From Azadirachta indica (Eukaryota > Streptophyta > Magnoliopsida > Sapindales > Meliaceae): 64,000 nucleotides of DNA. Below, one piece after another: positions 14,701-24,879 of the stretch. The DNA is taken from the NCBI GenBank assembly GCA_022749755.1, contig CM040443.1, positions 15,453,744 through 15,517,743 of the forward strand, read 5' to 3'. The number at the start of each line of letters is the position of its first letter. The stretch's first letter is position 1. The position numbers and the translations under genes were made by a program. The notes beneath the pieces were generated by a model. That model had not been told where the DNA came from and made no database searches. It worked only from the letters and a program-made list of their open reading frames with translations.

Positions 14701-16787
14701 GTTTCTGTGTGTGCAGCAGTGTATGGAATTAGTTAACAATCTTTACTACATTGATCAGTTGTTGTTTAGCTTTGGGGCTTTTTGGGGGTTATTGGTGTGG
14801 AGGACTGCATCATTAAAGTTCTAGCCTTAGCACCGTGGAGCTTTCTAATGAAGCTAGGTTCAAGCATATGCAGTCAATCAGCTGCATCTTTTTTGGCTAA
14901 TTCCTTGTGTCTTAAATGAATGAAACACTTAATTTTTTACAACCCTGAGATACACAAATACAAGACATAATTGCACAATCTCTCATCTAATGATATTTTT
15001 GCTGGTTGAGGAGGATGATTAATTGTGTTCTTTTTCCTTTTTCCCTCATTTCTTTTTCCTTCCTGTAGAATTTCTTGGCTAATTAGAATTGAAAGTTTCC
15101 TAAATGTCCGTAAGTTTTGTATGAAATGTTAATCTATGGTAGATAATGAAAACAAATAATTTTAGATCAAGAATATTAGTGGAACCACTGACCTAAAGGC
15201 TTGAGTTATTGGGGAATACTTATAATTTGTATTAAATCGAGTGTAATCGGCGCTCCCATGTGGAATGTGGATGCAATGCGACTGAGACCAACAAGTTTGA
15301 CCAAGAAATTGATTGGAAACATAGTCGGGGTTTCAATATGGGACCTTGACTTTGATATGATGTTAGTGCAATCCCTTGAGCCAAAAACTTAAGCTATTAG
15401 CTCAGTGCCCACATTTGTATTAGGTGGAATGTAACAATTACAATACAGTTGAACCTTTTTCCATTCAAATAAAGGTCACATAGCCTACATTTTGTATTTG
15501 TATAAAAATACTTGCTAGAAATGTTATGTGATGATATTGATGAAGAGTGTAGTTACAGAATGTTATCATTACACAAAATCATGAAGAATTAGATTTTGTT
15601 AAAGGATTTCATTTTCCTTTTTGTTTAGTGGTTATTTTGTTTCTTATTTAAGTTAGACTACTACTACTTTTCTGAGCCTATTGAAGGAAGATTTCATTTG
15701 TCTGATCAATCACTATAAATAAGGCTGTATGTTTAGTTTCTTTTCGGTCTGACATTATATGAACGTAGTTGATGATGTTTAGTTGATTTCCCCCTATATA
15801 ATTCTGCTTCTTCTTCCCTTTCTCTTTGAACCCTTTATTTTCTCTATGGTTCTCAACCATCTGACCCTTGTTGATTACCTAGCAACCTTGGAATTTTATA
15901 TGCATTTCTAGTAAACATGTTTCTTAATTCAGGCACACATCTTTGTAGCTGTGCATTGCACCTTGCACCAAGTATGGTTGATGTTGGACCTGCATCATTT
16001 TTTGTATGAGTCAGATTTAGTTATATGAATAAGGTATTAGATGTTCTCAAGGGGATAGTATAATTGTTTTACCTTCTTATTATGGAAGAGGTAAAGGGAC
16101 TAATTCCCCTTCAAAATGGAAGACATAAAGGGACTAATTCCCCTTCAAACAAATTTTGAATGGAGAATTTATTTAATTTCTGTTTGTTCATGCAGTGGAG
16201 TTGGGTTTGGGCGTGTGATAATAATAAAAAAGAAGTGGTTGTTTTGAGTGAGAATGAACCTTGCTTTACAATATCTAGTCTTGAAGTTTTCTCAATCAGA
16301 CATGATCATCTGCTGCTTTTCGTTTACAGCATTTTTCATTACAGTGATTGCATTCATTACCTACTGTCTTCTGACCTTGCAACTTTAATTATTGTTTATG
16401 CTGATGCAGACCCTTGTTACACAGAGAATCGTTGTACAACCTACAGGTTCAGAATTCTTTATCCTGGAAAATGTAATCATATTAGCCAGTTATTTACCCT
16501 GGAATAACTTTGTAGTCTTTTGTTTCTTCATCTCGTTTAATACTGTCCAGGTGAGCATTGTGCTACTAGTGAGGATCAAGAACTCTCAGTCTATTTATCA
16601 CAATGGTTACTGCCACCACTCAAATCTGTGGACAAATTTGCTGTGGGAGATGTAAGAAACATTGCATGTTATTAATTAGTTGGCAAGAGCACTAATTCAA
16701 AAAGAAGTTACTATTAGTTTTTGTTATCAATCCTTTCTGATACTTTGCATATTTGGCATGCAGGCTGGTATCATTATTGTATCTTGA
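1420..16787 (+). CDS. XRCC2: DNA repair protein XRCC2-like (RAD51 paralogue), 10 exons, 343 aa
   Basis: XRCC2 is a RAD51 paralogue. In the BCDX2 complex it helps RAD51 load on single-stranded DNA during homologous recombination in the nucleus. Exons are 1420-1599, 1687-1834, 4636-4802, 6698-6768, 7705-7767, 10202-10339, 14267-14369, 16410-16446, 16551-16651 and 16764-16787. All introns are GT-AG, the phases match and the total is 1,032 nt including TGA. The N-terminal part is plainly XRCC2-like: FLLLPPLHRLPLR, then the Walker A region GPSASAKT (residues 48-55), VMFIDLDCRFDVLRLSQML, and a Walker B-like LMID (185-188) followed by SIGAFHW. The C-terminal half has YHEYMPSVWQ. The start is the first ATG of the conserved frame. 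The last Gly of Walker A is Ala (A53). Exons 8 and 10 are very short (37 and 24 nt); their assignment rests on phase and fit to the family, so the 3' end is the least certain part. Expression cannot be judged. Confidence 0.9.
2710..2753. repeat. TG/TA dinucleotide microsatellite
   Basis: A short TGTGTG stretch runs into about 18 TA units with one interruption. It lies in XRCC2 intron 2 and is probably length-polymorphic. Confidence 0.9.
3959..4138. repeat. tandem duplication, period 100 bp
   Basis: AATACTAGAAGTT, TTCATTCATATT, AAACTACAGTTTATGGTCC and TAGAAGGC occur in the same order at 3,959-4,042 and 4,059-4,138, with scattered substitutions. The repeat lies within XRCC2 intron 2. Confidence 0.85.
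4803..6697 (+). other. XRCC2 intron 3 (1.9 kb)
   Basis: GT-AG intron between exons 3 and 4. It is AT-rich with no supported gene and no clear mobile element. Confidence 0.7.
6972..7126. repeat. tandem duplication, period 78 bp
   Basis: TGCATGTGTTATTGCA, GAGTATGTC, CTAAGAAATGTAGCTC, CTAGAAGCCA and GTTTCAAGAAACTAT recur at 6,972 and 7,050 with only a few differences. The close similarity suggests a fairly recent duplication in XRCC2 intron 4. Confidence 0.9.
8800..8854. repeat. AAAT-type tetranucleotide microsatellite
   Basis: Imperfect AAAT/AAAC/AATG units resolve into four or five clean AAAT units at about 8,834-8,854, in XRCC2 intron 5. Confidence 0.8.
9205..9345. repeat. purine-rich (GA) tract
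   Basis: About 140 bases of mostly A and G on the plus strand, with GAGAAAGAAGAGG-type blocks. It accounts for the apparent Leu/Phe/Ser-rich minus-strand open frames at this place. Confidence 0.7.
12200..13865. repeat. large inverted repeat (foldback) in XRCC2 intron 6
   Basis: The left arm (about 12,200-13,005) and right arm (about 13,095-13,865) are reverse complements around position 13,048, with a loop of about 90 bp. Matched points include 12,309-12,384 with 13,713-13,787, and 12,913-12,936 with 13,161-13,184. The arms are diverged by substitutions and small gaps. No transposase frame is visible. It could be a foldback element or two inverted copies of one old LTR or MITE. Confidence 0.8.
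14370..16409 (+). other. XRCC2 intron 7 (2.0 kb)
   Basis: GT-AG intron between the exon ending in MPSVWQ and the 37-nt exon 8. The open frame beginning at 16,160 lies mostly in this intron and runs through exon 8 in another frame, so I do not call it a gene. A 34-bp tandem duplication near 16.1 kb is listed separately. Confidence 0.7.
16083..16149. repeat. tandem duplication, period 34 bp
   Basis: Two adjacent copies of TGGAAGA followed by TAAAGGGACTAATTCCCCTT start at 16,083 and 16,117. The repeat lies in XRCC2 intron 7, about 260 bp upstream of exon 8. Confidence 0.9.
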
Positions 16788-17200
16788 TGTGCTTCCTATC
16801 TGATGTAAGTTTCTTTGTTCTTTTTCTTCTTATTATTCTTGTTATGACATTTACAGCTTTCACAATTAGGATACTAATCTTTTTACAGATCCTTTTTTTT
16901 CTTCTTGAAAGCCGGCTGCCAAAAGTTTTGCTGCTCTGTGTACAATGATAATATGGCTGTTATCAGTATACAGTTGGGAAACTGCTCTTTAGTGTTGCAA
17001 TTGACACCTTCACTAATTTGTGGAAATTTCTTTCTTTTTCATTTTCAGGTCCATTTTATATTCCCTTTCTTCAAGATGTCTTGGGGGCAGGTTCAAGTTT
17101 CTAGGGCAACCATTGTAGAAAACAACCCTCTTTTGGTGGTAAGCTTTAGCCGAATGCCCAAACTCTAATGGATAATGTTATTTCTATGCTTCGTAAGCTG
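16788..17200 (+). other. probable XRCC2 3' UTR, possibly spliced
   Basis: The stop codon is followed within 20 bp by a donor-like GTAAGT (16,805). Acceptor-like tracts end near 16,912 and 17,049, and another donor-like GTAAGC follows the second block near 17,140. No AATAAA was seen nearby, so the transcript end is undetermined. Splicing here is inferred from signals only. Confidence 0.4.
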
Positions 17201-17570
17201 GTTGGTTTTGTTGATGTGGATGAAGATGAATGCTCTCATCATTTATTTTGGGTTAGGTTGCAAATTTGCAAGGCATTAAGAGACCACCACCCCACCCCAT
17301 CTTTTAAAAGCTTTGTGTGTGTAGATATGAGTTCCGTGCTCTAAAAAAGATAGCTAACTGTCGTCGTTCCTTAGTAAATTTAAAGTGTTAATTTTCTTAA
17401 GTGCTCTGCAGGCATACTTTTCCAAACATGGTGTCTAATTATTGATATCATAACTTTTCCATTAGTCAAATAGAGTTTTTAATATTAAAAATTCTTTTTA
17501 ATTTTTTAGTGTCACTTGGTTAATACTGGAAAAAGATTTTTAAAATTAAAAAAGATTGGGAGAATGCTCG

Positions 17571-17670
17571 CTATCCCTAATTATTTGGCGTAATACCTGA
17601 TTACCTTTACGTTTTTATGACAAATATCCTTTCACCCTCCTAACATTACTTCTGTTGATGATGGTTGTTA
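17571..17670. repeat. left terminal inverted repeat of a 24.4-kb block
   Basis: The stretch with TAATACCTGATTACC, GACAAATATCCT and AACATTACTTC is the diverged reverse complement of 41,890-41,985. The order of blocks is conserved over about 95 bp. It looks like one end of a non-autonomous DNA transposon. I could not define a target-site duplication. Confidence 0.7.
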
Positions 17671-18248
17671 CTTTTTTAGAGCAATATAGTGTATAATTTT
17701 TCACAAATGCACAGTGACAAGCGGCAGTTTTTAAGTGCATTTAGAAATTTTTTTAAAGATAATACTAGTATGTACTTATCCTTTTTTTAATTTTCTAATA
17801 CATAGAGAGATTTTGAGTTTGCTGCTATCATCATCATTCTTCTTTATAGTTGACTCCAAATTCAAACCGAATTAACTCCAACGGAGAACTTATTTGAGAT
17901 TTCATTATCGCACAACTAAAGGATTTTTTTTTTTGTTTTTTTGAAAATAAAAGATTAAACAAAAAATGTGAAGATGAACCATCTTACAACAACACCTCTT
18001 ACCTAGGATTCTAATGATTCGAAGAAAACCCATACGTAGATTAGGGTTTGTGATAACTGGGTTCTTGATTCCTACATTTTTTTGCTTTCTTGGATTCACT
18101 ACGATGATCTAGAAGAAGAAGACGGCGGTTAGGGAAAAACAAAGCATTTTAAGGTTATTGATTTAAGGAGTTAATTTTTAATTTTTTATATTTATTTTAT
18201 TATATATTATTTTATGTATAAATTATAAACAGAAATAAAATTATTAAA
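17671..18248. other. internal part of the TIR element, no gene recognised
   Basis: AT-rich sequence between the left inverted repeat and the directly repeated block. A short minus-strand frame (17,905-18,099) has no recognisable domain. I see nothing that resembles a transposase. Confidence 0.5.
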
Positions 18249-18607
18249 AAATTAAATCTTGTCAGAATTAATAATTTAATTTTTGTTTGCATTTTATGTT
18301 TTTTAATGTTAAATTACATTATATTATTAATTTATAAATAATTTATTTATTATTTTATAGATAAATTTATAATATTATTTAGTATTTATTATTAAATTAA
18401 AATTTTAATCTTTATATAATTTTTTATTAATATAATTTTTTAATTTCTTGTAATTATTTTATAATATTAACGTAATTTTGTATAAGGGTAGTAAAGTAAT
18501 TTCACTTGTTAGTTTAAGGCTATTAAAATTATTTTTTTTGGTTATGATCTCAATGTATTGTCATATGATACTATAAATTGCTTTTGAAGAATTTTGACGT
18601 AATTAAA
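18249..18607. repeat. left copy of a 0.36-kb direct repeat flanking the pararetrovirus cluster
   Basis: It runs from TTGTCAGAATTAATAATTT to TTTTGAAGAATTTTGACG and matches 41,544-41,857 in the same orientation. The right copy lacks about 40 bp between short repeats. The left copy joins viral sequence at 18,611, sharing the bases around AAAAAAGTC with the junction. Confidence 0.85.
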
Positions 18608-18610
18608 AAA

Positions 18611-18965
18611 GTCAAAAAAGAAGACTTAACCTTATGTCAAGAACAAAAGGATAAGAAAAATAGTGAGAAATATTCCTTTATACAAATCGTAGGTAATTTT
18701 TGTGTCTAATATGGTTATGATAATCTCATAGCTCCATCCCGTAGGAAAACTCATAAGTTCAAAACTGTTACTTATCCTACGAAAAACAAAAAAGTCCAAT
18801 TTAATGAACCTTATTATAAAAAGAGTAAAAAACATAGTAAGACCAAAGATAAGAAAAAGCCTATAGTTTGATGGACTAGTAAAAAATCAGGCTATATTTC
18901 CGCTAACTATAGAACAAAAAATAGGATTAATGAAATATTTAAGGATCATGAAGACCTTAAACAAT
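18611..18965 (+). pseudogene. pararetrovirus A coat-protein C-terminal fragment, copy 1
   Basis: This fragment closely matches 24,386-24,735, which is the end of the coat-protein region of the longer copy. Coat protein packages viral DNA, and its C-terminal zinc knuckle binds nucleic acid. Here the knuckle cysteines are gone, replaced by codons such as stop, Ser and Gly, and there are several stops. At about 18,965 the sequence jumps directly to the RNase H region, so protease and reverse transcriptase are deleted. Confidence 0.75.
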
Positions 18966-19347
18966 AATGAAGTATTTTCCAAATTTGGATTATGGCAAGA
19001 GCAAATAGATAGATGTGACAAGGAGTTAATAGTTATATTCCATTCAGGTGATCAAAAGAATTATTAAACAATTTTATGCATCATGAAATTCCAAGATAAT
19101 TTATTCAATAAATGTTTTTTTATTACCAATTGACTACAAATCTGCAAAAGAAGTTTTAGAAAAAAAATATCAAAAATCTGGTTTCCAAACAAAATTTTGC
19201 AAGATGGCAGGCAATTTTGTCTAACTTTGATTTTCAAATATCCTAAAGAAATAATACAATTCTTTACTAGACCATTAGACCATCTTATAAGAGAGTTCTT
19301 ATAAGGAAAATAGAGAGTGAAATTCAAATACTGAGAGAAAACCCAAA
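18966..19347 (+). pseudogene. pararetrovirus A RNase H fragment, copy 1
   Basis: This matches the C-terminal part of the RNase H region at about 26,480-26,830, with internal deletions and stops. RNase H degrades the RNA strand during reverse transcription. The catalytic TDAS segment is missing because the deletion junction lies downstream of it. ORF2 follows with almost no gap, as in the other copies. Confidence 0.75.
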
Positions 19348-20578
19348 ATGTCTAACAAAAGTATGCAATTTTCAGATTATGCAGTGACTACTCAAATTTG
19401 AATCTCTGATTACAGAAATATTCTAGTTGCTTCAACGATAGGTATGATTTCGTCAACACAAGAATATCCTCTTCTATCTTATACTCAAGTAATAAAATTC
19501 GGGTCATCTACCCAACCTAGGTCTTCTACACAGAAAAATACTGTGTCTTCTACATAGGTTCCTACTCAAAAGTTCCAGTACAAAACCAAATTACAAGCGC
19601 AACATATCCAAGTTACCCTATATGGTAAACCCATCTAGTTAAAAATCCCATATAACCTTACCAATAGATTATTCTACCCTGATTTCCAATTTATTACCGA
19701 TACTTCACTAAAAAATAAACGGTTTTACGAATTAATTCTAGTAGACACAAAATCAGTACTAATTAACTAGCACCATAATCCAAAAGATTTTAATCAAATA
19801 GCCTACTCCACATGCAAAATTAAAAAGATCTTATCATCCAGATTATTTCTTGCAACCTCCATATACTTCATCGTACTTTTTTCGGTACCATTCAAATTGG
19901 AAGGATACAATTATATTGATTATCTAAAAGCATGGTTCAATATGTTTTTCCTTAAATCATTTGACCACTCCTGCTTTATCCAATTTGACCCAACTTGTGC
20001 AAATCTCACACCATCTTGATTTCAAGAATGTTGTTTTTTTTTTTTAAGATCAAAACCGTAAATTTACCCACAACAAGTTATTCAAGAATCCTTTCTTTGG
20101 TACAAGAAAAATATTCCAAAAACTAATCAACCATTTTTTTGCCGAACTTAATTTTCATATTAAATTTTCAATACCATGGATTCTTTCGTGGAGTTTTACG
20201 GCAGAAAAGTATTATCCAGATTGTAATCTATCCTTATTAAAATAATTCAAAATTAAATGGTGGGATAAATATGACTTAAACAAAATTACTCCATCAGCAA
20301 TTACTCAATGGTTAAAGTCAGAAACAGCAGTTGTTAAGGCAGTCAAAAAAGTCTCTTCCCTGCCTTCAAAGAGGACTTCTACTCCTGTTGACAAAGTCAT
20401 GTCTAGCACTTCTCAAAAGAATAAAAGACAATATTATGTCAAAATGTTCAATGAGTTAATCAAGAAAATGGAAGAAGAAGAAGAAAATGACACTCAAGAA
20501 TCTTTAACAAGATCTGTTTAACCACCGACACATGATTCATATGATGGAACTTTTTCATAAGACCCATTTGATTTATAA
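19348..20578 (+). pseudogene. pararetrovirus A ORF2, copy 1 (function unknown)
   Basis: This is the second ORF of a florendovirus-like genome; its role is not known. ATG at 19,348 begins a frame related to 26,832-28,121 (plus) and 30,414-29,189 (minus). Visible blocks are an N-terminal Ser/Thr/Gln-rich segment, a middle part rich in Phe, Tyr and Trp, the motif FKIKWWDKYDL, and a C-terminal Lys- and Glu-rich tract that looks coiled-coil. The frame is broken by stops and frameshifts, for example a TGA soon after the start. The natural stop is at 20,576-20,578. Confidence 0.75.
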
Positions 20579-21112
20579 TTCAAGTTTAGACAAAGTTCCT
20601 CAATTATGCAAGGCATATTTATCACATGGCCGACATCAAACATCTTTAAGGACAATTGTTCAAGATAAAGACATGTGACCGACAACAAGCATCTTTCTTT
20701 TACTTTAGTCAATTTTGTTGCATTCAATAATTGTATTCTTCAATCATGTAAGAGTTACTCAAATGTATTTATAAATTAGACAATCGTTTCTTCACTCGGG
20801 GAGGCGGATTTAGGAGGCAAATTTAGGAGAAAAATACTTAGTGTGAAAAAACTCTCTTTGTAACATTCTCCAGCCATCAATAAAATATTTCCATTTTCAA
20901 AAACTTTTTTGTTCTTATTTTATTTTAAAAATTCATACAATTTCTAATTTAATATTTCAATTCCTAATCGTGTAATCTCAAATTTATTTTAATTTTCAAA
21001 ATTATTCTTATTTCAAATTATTTAACAATTTTCTAAGTTATTATTTTCAAATTAATTTACAATTATTTTACTTATCAACTCTCTAGTCTCTAACCTTCTT
21101 GGGCAAATTTGG
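20579..21112 (+). promoter_or_regulatory. pararetrovirus A intergenic region, copy 1
   Basis: This non-coding viral segment holds a TATA-like TATTTATAAAT (20,766-20,776) and, about 100 bp on, AATAAA (20,879-20,884). The order promoter then poly(A) signal is typical of the terminally redundant pregenomic RNA of caulimovirids. The segment stops abruptly at TTTGGT, the first bases of the primer-binding site, and is joined to an inverted movement-protein fragment. Confidence 0.75.
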
Positions 21113-21166
21113 TCTTCGAGGGTAATTTAGATTTAGAACCAAATATCTTTCTAATTGAAGAAGACA
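21113..21166 (-). pseudogene. inverted 54-bp movement-protein start fragment, virus A
   Basis: The reverse complement reads TCAATTAGAAAGATATTTGG and continues like the movement-protein start at 21,895-21,945. It is wedged between two plus-oriented intergenic copies. Confidence 0.8.
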
Positions 21167-21618
21167 TAATTAAATTAATCAACCATATGGTGGATCCTTT
21201 TCACAAGATCCATTTGATTTATAATTCAAGTTCAAACAAAGTTGCTCAATTACCCAAAACATATTTATTACATGACCAACAGCAAGCATCTCCAAGGATA
21301 ATTATTCAAGACAAAGACATGTAGTCGACAACAAGCAGATTTTTTTTGCTTTAGTCAATTTTGTTGTATTCAATAATCGTATTCATCAATCATGTAAGAG
21401 TTACTCAAATGTATCTATAAATTAGAGAATCGTTTCCTCAGTCGAGGAGGCAAATACTTAGAGCAAAAATTCCCTTCGTAATATTCTCCAGTCATCAATA
21501 AAATATTTTCATTTTAAAAAATTATTTATTCTTGTTTTATTTTCAAAAATACATACAATAATTTTCAAACTTTAAGCTCATCAATTCTCTAGTCTCCTGT
21601 TTTCTTCCTAGGCTAATT
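21167..21618 (+). promoter_or_regulatory. ORF2 end plus intergenic region, virus A, copy 2
   Basis: It starts within the last codons of ORF2 and continues through the intergenic region with a TATA-like TATCTATAAAT (21,412-21,422) and AATAAA (21,497-21,502). It leads, unlike copy 1, into an intact order of primer-binding site, leader and movement protein. Confidence 0.75.
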
Positions 21619-21634
21619 TAGTATTAGAGTCAAG
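21619..21634 (+). promoter_or_regulatory. degenerate tRNA-Met primer-binding site, virus A
   Basis: TAGTATTAGAGTCAAG aligns to the caulimovirid consensus TGGTATCAGAGCCAAG with three changes, all G-to-A or C-to-T. It lies about 270 bp upstream of the movement-protein ATG, as expected for the site that primes minus-strand synthesis. Confidence 0.75.
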
Positions 21635-21887
21635 TGATTTCAAAGTTGTAGAAGTTTTAGTAGAAACAATTGTTAGATAAATAGTTTGAAATACAGAACA
21701 TCCTAGGTATAGAGAGGGAGCAGTGTAAAGTTGTTTCTAGGTTTGACAAGTTAGGTTGCGAGTGGCAGTAAAATCCTACGTGAAGGTGAGGTTGTAAGTC
21801 CAACGTTTGACCCGAAGGTGTTTCTCTAACTCTCTTTGTATTTAGAATTTATGTGTTTTAAATTATTTATTTGTAATAGTTTTAATT

Positions 21888-22900
21888 ATGCCTTTTTCAA
21901 TTAGAAAGATATTTGGTTCTAAATGTAAAGAACCCTCGAAGACCATTAGTTTTAGAAAAATTATGAGTAAGATTAATAATGTTAGTCAATATTTATTTAA
22001 AGATAGGTTACCCACTATTCCACCTAATATTATTTATGACATAGGAAAATTTGATTTTAGGACTACATTTTCTATCAAAGAACATGAAGAAATTTTATCC
22101 TTACAAAATGAATTTGAAGAAATTAGGTTACTCAACTCTACTGCACTTAATAAATATAATGAATAAAATTTTAACTATATTCATTTTGGATTTATTCAAA
22201 TAGCAATCAAACCCTTAACTAGAAAAGGTTTAGATTCTCCAATTTTATTTCTTCGTAGGGATAAAACATTACTCAAATTCCAATATTCTCTTTTAAGCGT
22301 AGTAAAAACAAATCTTTGTAATGGAGCTATTTATTTCAATTGCGCACCAAATTTCCAGATTAGTTTACATGATCCAACTATCTTAAATACTTTAGTACTC
22401 AACATTCATATTCCAGAAATTAAATTTTAACCACATAGGAAAGAATGCATGTTACTTTATAGAATTTATTTTAAGCAAATTATTTTCTAATTTAACTCTA
22501 GATGTTTATTACAAGATAATAGGAGAGAAACATCAATTCTTAATATTCAAATAAAAGGCGAAGATACTCCAATAGATTTCTTTACTTCAAAATTACTCAA
22601 ATGGGATGAATTAGCATTCCAGAAAATTGAAAAATAGATCAGCCACAAGTTCCTAGAAATTTAGCTTAAAAAGAAATTCCTCAAGTAATAAAGACTAATG
22701 ATGAAAAAAATTCTTCTTAAATTTAATTCTTCTAAACAATCTAGACCACTAACTAGTTATTCAGTTTTTTAAGCTGCTAAATTATCATTTTCTATTCTCA
22801 GCACTTCTAGAGTTCAAACAATTAGAATAGAGGATTTACATACTCAAAGTTCTGTTCAATATATAACTCTAGTAGCCGAACCAGTACATAGGCCAGAGTC
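21888..22900 (+). pseudogene. pararetrovirus A movement protein (30K superfamily)
   Basis: Movement proteins of this family carry virus through plasmodesmata. The frame begins at ATG 21,888 and is open to 22,166. It then continues in pieces with the family signature region near 22,190-22,240 (FGFIQIAIKPLTRKGLDSP), then LCNGAIYFNC, and a following stretch containing LNIHIPEIKF. Several stops and at least one frameshift interrupt it. It forms the N-terminus of ORF1 and is followed by a linker and coat protein. Confidence 0.75.
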
Positions 22901-23627
22901 TCCGACTTTTTCTGATTTTCAAATTATTAACACAATAGTTAATGAAAATTGGGAAATAGACAAAACCTTCCTTAAACAAGATTTTAGTTCACCGATAAAC
23001 AAGGAAAAGAAAACGTGGTTCTTAACCAATTTTGACTTAGATCAACAAGCCATTATTAAGACAATTTGGTATGACATGAATAGGATAAAAACATATATTC
23101 CATTTTTCACATGATTTGAAATGTATTCCCTTAATAACAAAATAGCATATCCTTTTAGAAAATCAAATTTAGATGCCTATACTAGTCATCTTAGAAAATG
23201 AGAAACCAAAAATCATGCTATTATTCAATCTGTACATCCACTCTTAAAACCTCTCCAACTTAATATTTCAGGAAATTGTATTCCAACATCATCATTCAAA
23301 TTAGCTGATGATAGAGCAAACACAGAGCTTTCCACTTTAGGAGACATTAAAAAACTTTATGAACAAAATAATTACCAAAGTCAAATATTGCACACCATTT
23401 CCAAACAAGTTAGTTATATCGAAGACAAATTGGACCAAACAAATTGTAGTACTAGCTTTCCCACTAGTGCGATCCCACCTTTATTCAAACCTCAACCATT
23501 ACCGCAAAGAGATAAAGAAATTACTCCTTTTCAAAAAATTGACCTTTTAGATCAAATTAATAAAAAATTATCGTCTTTATTAGGACCTTTCAACATTAAT
23601 ACCATAGATGAAACTTTAGAAAATTAA
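22901..23627 (+). pseudogene. pararetrovirus A ORF1 linker between movement and coat domains
   Basis: A mostly open but interrupted stretch of ORF1. It has no enzyme motif. The last part (about 23,388-23,627) is Gln-, Ser- and Pro-containing and probably a flexible or coiled segment. The assignment rests on position between the movement protein and the coat-protein core and on the shared frame. Confidence 0.6.
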
Positions 23628-23689
23628 ACTCAAAGTCAAGATGAAGATAGTAAGCTTTTAGAAATCAACAGATTACAAAGAAAAATTAG

Positions 23690-24870
23690 ACAACCTAATA
23701 GTTGAAAAAACACATTAACTAGAAATTATTATCCTAGACCTGCTCTACCAGATATTCAATATGAAGAACGTTCTAAGTATATTACTATTCAATACACCAG
23801 AGAGGCTATTTATGAGTGGAACATAAATGGTAGATCCGAATATGAAATTACGAATGTATTTCAAGAAATAGGAGTGGTTGCAATAGCTTATAAAGCCGTA
23901 AAAAACATTGATTATCAAGCGGCTAGACTAATAGTAGCAAGGTTTATAAGATCCCTTAGGTATTGGTGGGATAATAGTTTTAGTGCATCTACTCAACAGA
24001 GCATACTCAATCACGTAGAACAACTCATAATAGAAGATAATCAAAAATTTCAAGAAGTCAAAGAAACTCAAAATGTAGTAGAAATACTTATTCACACGAT
24101 AGCCATGCATTTCATAAACAATCCTCAAGAAGAGCTTCAAAGTTTAAAATTAGTACTCACAAATCTTAGATGTCTAACTTTGGGTGATTTTAGATGGTAT
24201 AGAGATGTTTTCATCATACACATATTCCAATGACAAAATTGTAATGCCTCTTTTTGGAAAGAAAAGTTTATTGCAGGATTATCCAAATTCTTTTCTAATA
24301 GAGTACTCAAAAAATTAGTAGAAATTACCGGAAGTAGTTTAATCCCTTGGGACACTATTAACTATGGTCAACTCTTTGCATTTGTCAAAAAAGAAAGTTT
24401 AGCCTTATGTTAAGAACAAAAGGATAAAAAAAATAGTGAGAAATATTCCTTTAAACAAACCGTAGGCAATTTTTATGCCCAATATAGTTATGACACAAAT
24501 CTATGTCATGTTAAGTCGGGCTTTCTTGTTTTTTGTGGGATAAGTAATAATTTTGGGCCTATGGTCCTACAAGATAGGGCACAAAAAAGAGTAAAAAACG
24601 TAGCAAGCCCAAACATAGTAAAAAGCTCATAGTTTGTTAGACTTGTAAAAAATTACGCCATACTTCCATCAACTATAGAACAAAAAATAGGATTAATGAA
24701 ATATTTAAGGATGATGAAGACCTTAGACAAAAATTTAGTCAATTTCTCCTTAGTGAACAATCTAGCACTCAATCAGATTCCTCTGAAACTATTCAAGAAA
24801 TCGATAATTCTAGTGACATAGGTAGTATTCAAGATTGTAGTTGTAGTGAGGGAATATGCCACTGCTAATC
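23690..24870 (+). pseudogene. pararetrovirus A coat protein with zinc knuckle
   Basis: The core includes YYPRPALPDIQYEER, then EWNINGRSEYEI, then RYWWDNSF, which matches the general caulimovirid coat-protein pattern. A long open piece spans 23,874-24,233. Near 24,632-24,673 a zinc-knuckle relic reads C-x2-C-x4-H-x4-Y, with Tyr in place of the last Cys. An acidic Ser-rich tail ends in CSCSEGICHC. Stops and frameshifts are present. Confidence 0.75.
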
Positions 24871-24879
24871 ACTTAACAT

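Noticed and set aside
16160..17168. Plus-strand open frames of 75-115 codons around XRCC2 exons 8-10
   Set aside because: They run through introns or read exons in a wrong frame. The spliced XRCC2 model explains the conserved parts.
17905..18099. Minus-strand frame with NPRKQKNVGIKNP considered as a gene start
   Set aside because: Short, low complexity at its end and inside the TIR element. No downstream exon could be linked.
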